A stretch of DNA of 64,000 nt. Source: Quillaja saponaria. Lineage: Eukaryota; Streptophyta; Magnoliopsida; Fabales; Quillajaceae. Position numbers and translations under genes: made by a program. Where the stretch lies: NCBI GenBank assembly GCA_029379385.1, contig CM055605.1, positions 372,001 through 436,000 on the forward strand, read 5' to 3'. The notes under the pieces were generated by a model. It had not been told where the DNA came from, did not search any database, and was given only the letters and a program-made list of their open reading frames with translations. The stretch's first letter is position 1. Every line of letters starts with the position of its first letter. This document shows, one piece after another, positions 55,268-64,000 of this stretch.

Positions 55268-56284
55268 ATTAATGTGTGAACTCCTACATTGCTAAGGCTA
55301 AAGGAACTTCATAATCTTTATAAATAAATAGGGTCTCTCCTCTTGTCACTAATTGATTTGTTTTCAAGAGTGAGGCTCTAACATGATAACAAGTTTAATC
55401 TTGGGAGCTGTCCGCCTCTCCTCTTTAGCTACAGCCCTGAATAGTTTAGCATCTTTTGATGCTGTTAGTTTTGAAATTTTTGTAGAAGTTCGTCTTTATG
55501 TTTGTTGGTTGTTTAGTCTTTTGACACAACCCCCATTCAAGATTAAAGAGATTGAAGAGTTTTCAATATTCCTTGCTCGTTATCACTGATTCCGGAGTTG
55601 CCTTATCTTGGATTCTGACCAGAAAAGTTTTCGGCTGAAGTTATTGCCAATTTGGCATTTTATATTGGCTGTGAACCAACAATTTTGTTTGAGACACATG
55701 TTGTTTGTGTCATTTTCTTTTAGGCACATATTGTTTGTGCCGGTCTTCGTTCTCGTTCTCTTAGACACAGAGTGAGTTAAGTAAGCTTGATGTAATTTTT
55801 TGTTATAGGGGAGTGTAAGAATTTTGATACTTGGAATTATACTTGTACAAGCTTGAGTATATGCTCCATCTTGAGGGAGAGTATTAAGAATATAATATTA
55901 TTATATTGTGTAGTCCTACATTGTTTAAATGTGAAAGTTTATGTTTTATTATTTACTATAAATAAAGCTTATGAGTGTAGGCTTTGAGATATCAATCAAT
56001 ACCACAATCCTTTCCTTATTATATTTTATTTAACATGGTATCAGAGCTAGGCCCACGATTGATGAGTCGTCCTATTACGCCCAAACCCGACAATTGATCG
56101 GCCCACGACTGATGGACTCCACCTCACGATTTCGGATCTCCACGTTCCACGTGAAAAGATGTCAACGTGTAAACTCCCACATTACTAAGACTAGAGGGCT
56201 TCATAATCTTTATAAATAAATGAACCTCTCCTCTTGTCACCAATTAATTAGTTTCAAGAGTGAGCCTCTAAAGCTCTAACAACA
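55268..56284 (+). mobile_element. Composite LTR/TRIM-like retrotransposon remnant
   Basis: Two diverged direct repeats of about 117 bp lie at about 55268-55384 and 56165-56283. They share acttcataatctttataaat, cctctcctcttgtcac and tttcaagagtgag.ctct, and both end in taaca. Between them is a second, different terminal repeat of 154 bp (55882-56035). It is preceded by a polypurine tract (ttgagggagag, 55871-55881) and followed at once by TGGTATCAGAGC (56036-56047), the usual initiator-Met tRNA primer-binding site. No gag or pol coding is present, so the pieces have TRIM size and layout. The order PPT, LTR, PBS is that of an internal LTR from a tandem or recombined element. Confidence 0.65.
56036..56047 (+). 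other. Retrotransposon primer-binding site (initiator tRNA-Met type)
   Basis: TGGTATCAGAGC directly follows an LTR end (ttaaca) and precedes a short leader of GC-richer DNA (ggcccacgattgatgag). This is the classic plant Ty1/copia and TRIM minus-strand priming site, complementary to the 3' end of initiator Met tRNA. Confidence 0.8.
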
Positions 56285-56289
56285 ACTAA

Positions 56290-57426
56290 CTATCAACATT
56301 ACTTGTAATCATGTTAATTAAAATTTATTACATTATTTTTGTAAGTTTTATCTTAATTCGTGAGTGGACCCGATGATTAAAGATAGATTAACACTAAGAT
56401 TTTGCCTGTGCGTCTGGAGAGTCCTATTCACCGACCAATAAACATCATTCATATTGCAATGATGAAATACAGTCCTATGAAGGTAATAGTTTTACAAAAA
56501 ATATATTTTATATATATATCGGTAAATAGTTTGAGAATTTTTTTTAAGAATAGTGGAAAGGCTGAAGACATTGGAGAATTTAAGGACTACATATCATATG
56601 ATAGAATATCAGTAACTAACAAAGCACATTGATGAGTCTCAACCCGAGTCTCACCACGAAAGCAAGTCCAAGCAGCACGAGCATACAGAATGGTATGGCT
56701 ACCTTGGTATCACTATATAACCAGAAAAAAGAGGCAATTCACCACTTAGGTCACTGAACAAACAAAAATGATTCACCATCACCAGGTTATCTGACTGATG
56801 CGGAAACAGGTTAATTCAACTATCAACCCAGAAATGTTACCCACATCAATCAGACTAGGGTATAATGTCCTTTAGATTACAAAGTGTTTCAATTGCAAGT
56901 ATCAGGACACATAAGAGTAAATCAAACCAAATAGTTCAGCAACATTATACAATCAGGTATTATACTATGTGCAAGTAAATGGCAATCATAACCTTCCAAG
57001 CTCTAGGGATGAAGTATTTCAAAGAATAAAGAACAGCATTCTGTGTTAAGACAATTTTTCGCAATCTTAATACAAGATTACAATGCAACAGTTGTGTACA
57101 CAAATCCATTGTCTTTCATTTCTCAATGACCTCAAGATCTCCGAACTAAACAAAAATTGCTTCTGCTGTGTAATTAAAAACAATTTGACTTTTACCACTG
57201 AATGCCTCGTTGAGTAGTAATAACACGAACCAGTGAGCAGTCCGATGCACCTGACAATTAAGAGCATTAATGTTCAAAGCACTAATAGTGTAAGTATCTA
57301 CATTCATAAGTGTCTTTAGGGTTTCAAATGGAATTCCCTATCTTAGAAAAATTGAATCGTACAGCAAGGAAACTCCACACAAAGGCAAGGAAACATCAGA
57401 GAACATCATCACATCTTTGCTAGATT
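56290..57426. other. Intergenic DNA and 3' flank of the rhomboid gene
   Basis: AT-rich sequence with small ORFs only. The part nearest 57426 is the 3' side of the minus-strand rhomboid gene and probably its 3' UTR. No RNA gene or repeat of note is seen. Confidence 0.5.
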
Positions 57427-58242
57427 TTAGACAAGTTCAACACCTGCAACTGGTAAGGCACTCATCTGCAAGCTTCTGCCATTTCCTGATGCAAGAAACC
57501 GCACAGATGGCAATGAAGGATCTGTAACAGATTCGATCTCAAGAAATTTGAAGTCATATGCACCAGATCTCTTCAAACTCAACACAAAGACAAGCACAAT
57601 CCAACCCAACATGGAAAGTGCCCAGTAATTGTTCATCCCATGAATCAAACCCCAGGCAATAGCATACCCGACAATGATTCCTGATAAATGCCCAAGAAAA
57701 CTTGCCTGTGGAACAATAATTGAAGTAAAAACAAGTGATTCAAATGGTGCAAAACTGATGGGAAGTGAAAGAAACCCAAAAAGATCCAACTTGGAAGAAG
57801 GTTGCTTCACAGAAAGAATTGTCATCCACCCAAAAACAACACAAGAATACCCAACAGCTGTCACTCTACGAAAATACTCAATATTGAATCTTTGTATTAA
57901 TAAGTGGTACATTCCTAAAACTAGCACCCCTGATAACACAACCAAAACAAGTGTGTACTGTAAATAATACTCCACACCAAGCCCCATGTGCCCCAACTGC
58001 TCCACTACCCCAAGACTCCAAAGTGCACTCATATTGAAGACAAGATGAATAACACTTATATGAGAAAAGGCCGAAGTGATTATCCTCCAATAATGACCTT
58101 CAATGGCAGTTTCATAACTCAGACCCACATGCGAATACCCAAGTTCTTTTTTCTGTATGTAGAACCAAATTGCACTACATATTCCAATTATACAACTTGT
58201 GGCTGGTTTTTCCAAGATCTCATAAAATAAAGGCTTCCCCAT
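57427..58242 (-). CDS. RBL13: Rhomboid-like intramembrane protease, RBL13 type
   Basis: A single uninterrupted coding exon of 271 residues with about six hydrophobic membrane segments. Rhomboid-family features are visible: a loop with [20 protein letters not shown], an HxxxN pair (H66, N70), a candidate nucleophile Ser133 in GYSC, and the partner His185 in GHLSG. The canonical nucleophile motif is GxSG; here Gly is replaced by Cys (GYSC), as I recall for the Arabidopsis RBL13 subgroup, so activity is not certain. A soluble tail of about 45 residues follows the last membrane segment. Substrates are unknown to me. The ATG at 58240-58242 is the first in the frame. It transcribes away from the BBX24 gene, with about 1.2 kb of shared upstream DNA. 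Confidence 0.93.
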   Translation of the reverse strand: MGKPLFYEILEKPATSCIIGICSAIWFYIQKKELGYSHVGLSYETAIEGHYWRIITSAFSHISVIHLVFNMSALWSLGVVEQLGHMGLGVEYYLQYTLVLVVLSGVLVLGMYHLLIQRFNIEYFRRVTAVGYSCVVFGWMTILSVKQPSSKLDLFGFLSLPISFAPFESLVFTSIIVPQASFLGHLSGIIVGYAIAWGLIHGMNNYWALSMLGWIVLVFVLSLKRSGAYDFKFLEIESVTDPSLPSVRFLASGNGRSLQMSALPVAGVELV

Positions 58243-59433
58243 TTGTAGCTACCTAGTTCCTACCTCTTCCCTTGTTACCGGAATTAAATCATATCAACCA
58301 AAAGCTTCAATTTCAGCAGGAGTAATGACAAGGGTTACCAGAACCCTGCAAATTTCGAACTTTTCGTGGTCCAATCACGTTTCGAAACGGGAAAAAAATA
58401 AACTTTACGAGGACGAACCAAAAGAAATTCCCAATACCTGAACTGATCGGTGCCGGAGAAGGCAATCGAATACCCCCAGATATGTCTACGTCTTGTGAAA
58501 TCTCGAACTTCAAAGAGATCGAAGGAAAGAGAAACAAGCTATGGTGACGCTTTAGTGCTATATGCCAAGAGGAAGAGCCAGGGAGTAAGAAAGAAGACAA
58601 CGGCGAACACTAGAACTAGATGGGGGTAAAACCGTAAAAGATTGTTGAGCTTAAACTTTGCATCATTCACTTTTGTGGGCTTGGGCTTTGCTGAAGCGAA
58701 TTGAGGGTTTGACCAAGTCAATGAAAGCCCATAGCTCACACAGACAACATTTGACCGAGAAAAACAACGAAGTATTTAAATATTAAATTCCGAACTAAAC
58801 CACATTGGGCCACCAATCACCATAGAGTAGCTGTAGCCCTTAATTAATAATATCAAAAAAAAATTAGTGGCCAGGATCACTTGCCTACGTTTCCCCGGGT
58901 ATCCGTCTTCACCACAGCCACACACACGGATTCATGGTAGGTGACACTTTATTTTCTGCTTCCCAATTTCATTGATTTTGACGCGGAAACTGCAAATCTT
59001 ATCTTCACAGGCTTACACGGTTAGACACTTGGATTCTCCTCCAACCAAATCACTTGGCTTTCAGGCTCCTAAGTCTTCCTTCCCACAGTATAGAACTGTT
59101 TCTTTATTTTTTCTCATATTTTTTTCTCACTTTCCCCTTTCAAACCTTTCCTCACACACAATTTCTCCATTTGCGGCCTAACTTTTTTTCTTAGCAACAA
59201 AAAGCATCTTTAGGCTACCATATTCCAGACAACATTCTTTATATCTTTTATATGTTTCTTGGAATAATAGTCGGCACATCACTACTGGCAGTGTTAGTTG
59301 CTCTTGATTCAGCAACTTTTCCTCTAGGAAAGGGTTGGGAAGAGAGTGAAAAAGATATAAAGAGGTGGGCATCTCCTAAGAGTACCAACAAGCTTGAAAA
59401 GGAGGTTTAAAAGGTCAAAATCGGAGGAAGAAC
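58243..59433. other. Bidirectional upstream region of RBL13 (-) and BBX24 (+)
   Basis: The RBL13 5' UTR lies on the left, possibly with an intron in it: on the minus strand a cag/gtattggg donor-like site occurs near 58440. The BBX24 5' UTR lies on the right from about 58930. The centre (58750-58870) is AT-rich. There is no independent gene. Confidence 0.5.
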
Positions 59434-61181
59434 ATGAAAATTCAGTGTGATGTGTGTGAGAAAGCTCCAGCTACGGTGATTTGTTGCGCAGACGAGGCAG
59501 CTTTGTGTGCAAAATGCGATATAGAAGTTCATGCAGCAAATAAGCTTGCAAGCAAACACCAAAGGCTTCTCCTTCAATCCCAATCTAACAAGCTCCCTAG
59601 GTGTGATATATGCCAGGTAACTAATCTCTTGCTCACCATTTGTATTTTCCATAGATTCATGATCAGTAGATTCTTTCACCGTATAGTTTCTCATGGGCTT
59701 GGTCTGTTCTTATTTTAATTACGCAGTCGTAAGAAAACCAAGGGATGCGAGTTTTAGCCTTTCAGGAATTCTGTACTGTCTTTTATTCCCACCTTCTGCT
59801 AAGCATTAGAGTATTTCAGATTTGGTTGAGTAAATATTTTTGTTTCTCCCCATATCGCGTACTAGTTAGTAATAATTGTTGAAAGCACAGTTGAACCAGC
59901 TATTGCTGCTTCTTTTTTTGTGTGTGTGGGTGTGTGACTTCAGTTCTTAAAGACTGCTAAAGGTGGCTTTGACAGAACGAAGGAGTTTAACCGTAACTGT
60001 GGAAGTGAATAAGATGCTTACCCTAAGCTGTATCTCATCTTCATTTAGAGTAAGGATTGCAACGTGTTTTGAATTCAAATCAATTTATTTTGATTCAGAG
60101 TCAAATTGATTATTTAGCTACATATTTTAGTAAACATGACACCATGGTGTGAATGGAGAAAAATAATTAATGTAGCCGACCCAACTAGTTTTAGACTAAA
60201 CTTAAGTTCAGTTGAACCACATCTTTTAGTAGTACTTATCTGGAAACTTTCCAAGGTACAGATGTTATGCAGGAAATAGATTTGTGGGCATTCCCAAATG
60301 GGCACAACCATTTTGGAATAGTTGCTTTACACAATAGAATGAAGTGCCATTCTTTTACCCAAACAAAAAAGACGTGCCTTTTGACTTTTTACGAATCAGA
60401 ATGTATGAGTAGATGTATTCAAAGTTGTTTGTCTTTCGGAAATTGCCTAAACTTGTCGCCTTTTACCCTCTGACTCACATATTGATGTTGTTACAGGATA
60501 AAGCAGCATTCATTTTCTGTGTCGAAGACAGAGCTCTCTTTTGTCAGGACTGTGATGAACCAATTCATTCAACCGGTAGCCTTTCTGCAAACCACCACCG
60601 CTTCTTAGCTACTGGAATTCGAGTGGCTTTGAGTTCAAATTCAGCCAAAGACACCGAGAAGAATCACTTGGAGCCACCTAATCGGAATGCAGAACAAATT
60701 TCTGTGAAGGTATCCCCACAGCAAGTACCTAGCTTCACATCCTCTTGGGCTGTTGATGAGTTATTGCATTTTGCAGAATTTGAATCATCTGACAAGGTAA
60801 ACAGCTGGATTTTATATTTGCAATCAAAACAACCTTATTACATGTCTTTCGTGAATCTCTTGATGTAGAATGAAACAGTTGATGATTCAATTAGTTTGAT
60901 AGCAAATATTACTCCTGCTTATAATATGATTTTTCCTTCGCACTTTCTAGAAGGACTCCCTCGGGTTTGGAGAACTGGAATGGCTAGCAGACGTGGGCCT
61001 CTTCAGTGAACAAATTCCTCAAGAAGCCTTAGCTGCAGCTGAAGTCCCTGAGCTTCCAGTATCACAATCCAGCAATTTTACCTCATACAGAGCCTCTAAG
61101 TCCAACATGTCCTATAAGAAGCCTAGACTTGAAATCCTAGATGAAGACGATGAGCATTTCATGGTCCCTGATCTTGGCTGA
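59434..61181 (+). CDS. BBX24: Double B-box zinc-finger factor, BBX24/BBX25 (STO/STH) type
   Basis: Three exons in phase: 59434-59616, 60497-60796 and 60951-61181, giving 237 residues (Arabidopsis STO 248). B-box 1 (about 5-47) begins MKIQCDVCEKAPATVICCAD and B-box 2 (about 57-100) includes RCDICQDKAAFIFCVEDRAL, so intron 1 falls early in B-box 2. Cys/His zinc ligands are intact in both. There is no CCT domain. The C-terminus ends in EHFMVPDLG, a Val-Pro motif of the kind that binds the COP1 WD40 domain. A KKPR basic patch precedes it. STO/BBX24 acts negatively in photomorphogenesis and UV-B signalling by interfering with HY5 and is itself a COP1 target. ATG 59434 is chosen because B-box 1 begins directly after it. 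Confidence 0.96.
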
Positions 61182-62037
61182 AGTCTGGCCTATGTGAGAC
61201 AGCAGATTTATGAATTGTACATTCATACTTCTATGACTAAAATTATGTCTTTGCTTACGTAGACATGCTGGACAATTAGTATATGTCACATTTTAGGTGT
61301 TTCATCATCTCAGGCTTGACATTTTAGTTTTATGTGGCTTTTTTTGATTTGCTTTCATGATCATGATTATGTAAACTCAACTCTATCTGGTACACTCAAC
61401 GTGTTCTGTCATGAGCTGGTGTCTGTAAAGTTTGTTTATACGGTATCATATACCCAAGAATGAACTTTTTGTCTTCAATTTGTTGATCTATGGTACATCA
61501 AGTATTCTTGGCAAGCGATGAACCCAATTCAAAATTTTCGTGCCTTTTACAGTGATGCTCTGATTGAAAACACGTATGGGGTCGCATAATTTTTATTGAG
61601 AAAGGCCGTAGTAGGGTCATATCTATTTTTCATTAACATTTGTTCAGTTCTGTCAACTCCACTAGTGTTTGAAGTGCTAGGTTTGTGTTGGCTTAAATTA
61701 TAATGTTAGTGGACTTAATTCGTGTGGGTAGAACTTAAAGCCCTAGAGAATGCTTGCCAGGGAAGTAACTTGAACTTGAAGGTTACGCAATAAATTTGGG
61801 CTTTGAATTTATAAGAAATTGAGATTTATTGTGATCTTAGTAGATTTTGTTCGTGTTAATTAGTTTTTCACGTGAAAATATAGTATATGATTTGCCTATT
61901 ATTTTTTTGATTAGTGAGAACTTACTCTCCAAGAAACAAGTTTCTTGCAAATTAGCTAAGAGCCTTAGGACATCTGTGAGCAGACAATTCTTCTGGCTGC
62001 TTTCTTCCAAGCAGAAGGTTTTGTGATTTGGAACAAA

Positions 62038-62130
62038 ATGAAGGTGGTTTTGGGATTTGCACTATTGCTTTTGGCTGCCGGTGCTGGTTATACCTTCCAC
62101 AAACGCGGACAAAAAATGGAAACAAGATGA
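62038..62130 (+). CDS. Possible 30-residue single-pass membrane micropeptide
   Basis: An ATG opens a 30-codon frame with one hydrophobic segment (VVLGFALLLLAAGAGYTF) flanked by a Lys at the start and a basic tail (HKRGQKMETR), ending at TGA 62128-62130. The charge pattern is that of a small tail-anchored or single-span membrane peptide. It could equally be the first exon of a longer lost gene or chance. No family is recognised. Confidence 0.25.
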   Translation: MKVVLGFALLLLAAGAGYTFHKRGQKMETR

Positions 62131-62248
62131 GAGATGGAGATGGGTACGTCACCTCCTTGATGGAAACAAAAAACAGATCAGCAGAGAGTTTGAAGAAAAA
62201 TAGAGCATAACAGCAAAGGTTCAGAAGAAGATGAAAGAAAACAGAATT

Positions 62249-62388
62249 TCAGTGGTCACAGCTCCCAGAGGAAATACTTGAACTGATTATGTTAGATTTT
62301 GGTGCAGTATGCTCATCTTGGAAAACAATTGCTTCTAACGCTCTATTCAACTTCCACAATGCATGCATCACGTATTTTGAAGTCTGAG
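62249..62388 (+). pseudogene. F-box gene relic
   Basis: The codons read QWSQLPEEILELIM, then jump directly to DFGAVCSSWKTIASNA and end at a TGA at about 62386-62388. These are the first and last parts of an F-box, with the middle helix missing. Compare WLDLPAEILELIIQRL and CQVCSRWRNIIANAI in the intact neighbour at 62713. It is best read as an internally deleted tandem copy of the same F-box family. Confidence 0.6.
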
Positions 62389-62712
62389 TAACAAAAGTGT
62401 GCACCTTTGAATTTTATGAAAGTAGCCCATTGATTTAGAGGTCTTTCAGTATGAATTTTTCCACTGCTTGATTACAATTACATTAAGCAAATCAGCTTGT
62501 AAATTGATTGACACGAATAAAGGCCCAACTCAATCAATCTAATCCAATCCAAACTAACCCGAGACTAACTAGAACGGATTGGTTCGGTGCCAAATCTTTT
62601 TTATTGAATTGATCCTTACTTGCCTCCCAAAGCAAACCAACCCAGCCCATTGAACAGTACCCTACTCTACAGCTCTAGGGTTTTAATCTCTTTGATTCAG
62701 AGAGAATTAAGT

Positions 62713-64000
62713 ATGGATTCAGAAAATTCCGAACTCTTCCCCAGGCTATGCCAGAGAATCATGATGAAAGAAGAAGGGAAAGAGTTGTCTAGTTGGTTAG
62801 ACCTTCCCGCAGAAATATTGGAACTGATTATACAAAGGTTATGCATTACTGAGTACCTCAGACTGTGTCAAGTATGCTCACGTTGGCGAAATATTATTGC
62901 CAATGCTATAGAAAGAAAGCAATGTCCTCCTCTGTCTCAATTTCCATGGCTCAATCTCAACGCAAGTAATGGCAGGAACTTTTGTTAAGCCGAAGCAATC
63001 ATAAAGTTGGCACCTTTAGTCCAAGATATACCAACTGGGACTACTGTGCTGGTTCAGTTGATGGCTGGTTGATCTTGGTTAATAAAAACTACTTCTTGAA
63101 TTCTGTTTCCGGTTCTCGAGTTGACAACTACTTCTTGAATCCTGTTTCTGGTTCTCTAGTTGACAACCACTTCTTGAATCTTGTTTCTGGTTCTCTAGTT
63201 GACAACTTCTTGAATCCTGTTTCTGGTTCTCTAGTTGACAACTACTTCTTGAATCCTGTTTCTGGTTCTCGAGTCATGCTTCCACCACAAACAACCATTC
63301 CTAGTGTTTTTTCCTACAAACCGAAATTCTTTAAAAAAATTGTGGCATCTTCCCCACCAGATTGCCCAGATTGTATTGTAGCCGGGGTTCCTATACATGG
63401 CCTTCATTTGGGTTTCTGTAGGATCCATGATGAAGCGTGGAGTTTCATCAAAACCTGGAAGGTCATTAGTGCTATTGAGGATATTGAATTACATGACCAG
63501 AGATTGTATGCTATAACTATGGAATATACATTAACTTCCATACTTGTTATTGACCTTAGTAATCCCAGTGCCCCTAGGACTGAAAAGTTAAGTGTGCATC
63601 ACTCTGGTCCGGATCGTTCTACAGAAATCAGTTTTAAAACGAGGCATATTGTTAAAGATTCTACATCTGGAGGGTTATTTCTGATTTATCGTATTCTTGA
63701 GAGCACTTGTCAATACAATCAACCTCGAGAAATAGGTTTTCGAGTGTTCAAGTTGGACATGCACGTTGGCCCTCAATGGGTGGAGGTTGATAGCTTGAGA
63801 GACCATTTATTGTTTTTGAGCAACAAAGGTAGCAGATTAATCCCATCCAATATTCTTAATGGTCCTGAAGAGATGATCAGAGAAAATTGCATTTATTTTT
63901 CTTTTCGTCTGAAATCAAACAAAGGAGCCCAGTGCACAATTGGGAGTTTCTGCATGATAGACATGAGTATCGCTTACTTTTCTCTGAGTGAGAGTGACCT
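62713..64000 (+). CDS. F-box/DUF295 (KIB-like) protein, apparent frameshift, runs off the window
   Basis: From ATG 62713 the frame encodes a short leader and an F-box (DLPAEILELIIQRLC, CQVCSRWRNIIAN), then FPWLNLN, and stops at TAA 62986-62988. The same protein then continues in the adjacent frame without a stop to the window end. That part includes a VDGWLILVN block, five repeats of about 13 residues (NYFLNPVSGSLVD type), FFKKIVASSPPDCPDCIVAG, HGLHLGFCRIHDEAWSF and EDIELHDQRLYAITM. This is the plant DUF295 beta-propeller-like domain. One missing base between about 62955 and 62985 explains the break. About 1 kb of open frame after it suggests a very recent lesion or a sequence error. F-box proteins recruit substrates to SCF ligases; the target is unknown. 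Confidence 0.75.
63087..63275 (+). repeat. In-frame 39-bp coding minisatellite in the F-box/DUF295 gene
   Basis: Five tandem units of 13 codons (consensus NYFLNPVSGSLVD) run from 63087 to 63275. The fourth unit lacks one codon (Tyr), so the frame is kept. Units differ by single substitutions: S/P/L at position 6, R/L at 11 and Y/H at 2. The rest of the DUF295 frame continues uninterrupted. Confidence 0.93.

Larger units (their letters stand above)
61182..62712. other. BBX24 3' flank, small ORF, F-box relic and F-box promoter
   Basis: The BBX24 3' UTR extends to about 61500. AT-rich DNA follows to about 61970. Then come a short hydrophobic ORF (62038-62130), an F-box relic (62249-62388) and the probable promoter and 5' UTR of the F-box/DUF295 gene (to 62712). 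The two small items are listed separately. Confidence 0.5.

Noticed and set aside
57674..57967. 97-residue + strand ORF in the rhomboid gene
   Set aside because: It is antisense to an intact membrane protein with a full family signature.

Overview
The window is nuclear DNA of a dicotyledonous plant. The genes are interrupted by many GT-AG introns, and intergenic DNA is AT-rich with poly(A)/poly(T) runs and small transposon remnants. Every recognisable product is a plant family member. There is no operon organisation, CRISPR array, rRNA or convincing tRNA. All gene models were spliced by hand by joining exons in phase; the spliced proteins have lengths close to those I remember for their Arabidopsis relatives.

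Layout: (1) 1-224, C-terminal exon of an unrecognised + strand gene. (2) 1515-7111, CRT3, plant-type calreticulin 3 (+). (3) 8374-12563, mitochondrial-type glyoxalase II (+). (4) 12.7-13.5 kb, a decayed coding relic. (5) 14046-19169, a 3-beta-hydroxysteroid-dehydrogenase/reticulon fusion gene that looks broken: an exon is missing, an exon edge is duplicated with no AG acceptor, and the linker has a frameshift. (6) 20706-27274, FPA, with a 2.7-kb first intron. (7) about 6.5 kb without a gene. (8) 33853-37240, SKIP16 (+). (9) 38930-41850, group I bZIP of the PosF21/bZIP69 type (+). (10) 42772-52206, ETFQO, 18 exons (-), convergent with the bZIP gene. (11) 52.2-57.4 kb, a transposon-remnant region with a degenerate AT-rich repeat field, a fold-back MITE-like element and an LTR/TRIM-like composite. 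(12) 57427-58242, rhomboid-like protein of the RBL13 type (-). (13) 59434-61181, B-box factor of the BBX24/STO type (+). (14) 62.2-64.0 kb, an F-box relic followed by an F-box/DUF295 gene with an apparent one-base frameshift and a 39-bp in-frame coding minisatellite, running off the window.

The genes do not form one pathway. They cover ER folding (CRT3), methylglyoxal detoxification (GLX2), RNA 3'-end choice and flowering (FPA), ubiquitin ligase adaptors (SKIP16, F-box/DUF295), mitochondrial electron entry during protein and lipid catabolism (ETFQO), and light and transcription control (BBX24, bZIP). Their order is informative. From memory it interleaves genes that in Arabidopsis lie on separate duplicated segments: At2g43400-43430 (ETFQO, FPA, 3BHSD-RTN, GLX2-1), At1g06040-06130 (STO, bZIP69, SKIP16, GLX2-4) and At2g31350-31380 (GLX2-5, PosF21, STH). 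This suggests a less fractionated ancestral block. I found no convincing undescribed multi-gene system. The most unusual features are the stepwise decay of the dehydrogenase/reticulon gene, the repeat-expanded frameshifted F-box gene, several short tandem duplications next to exon edges, and the LTR composite.
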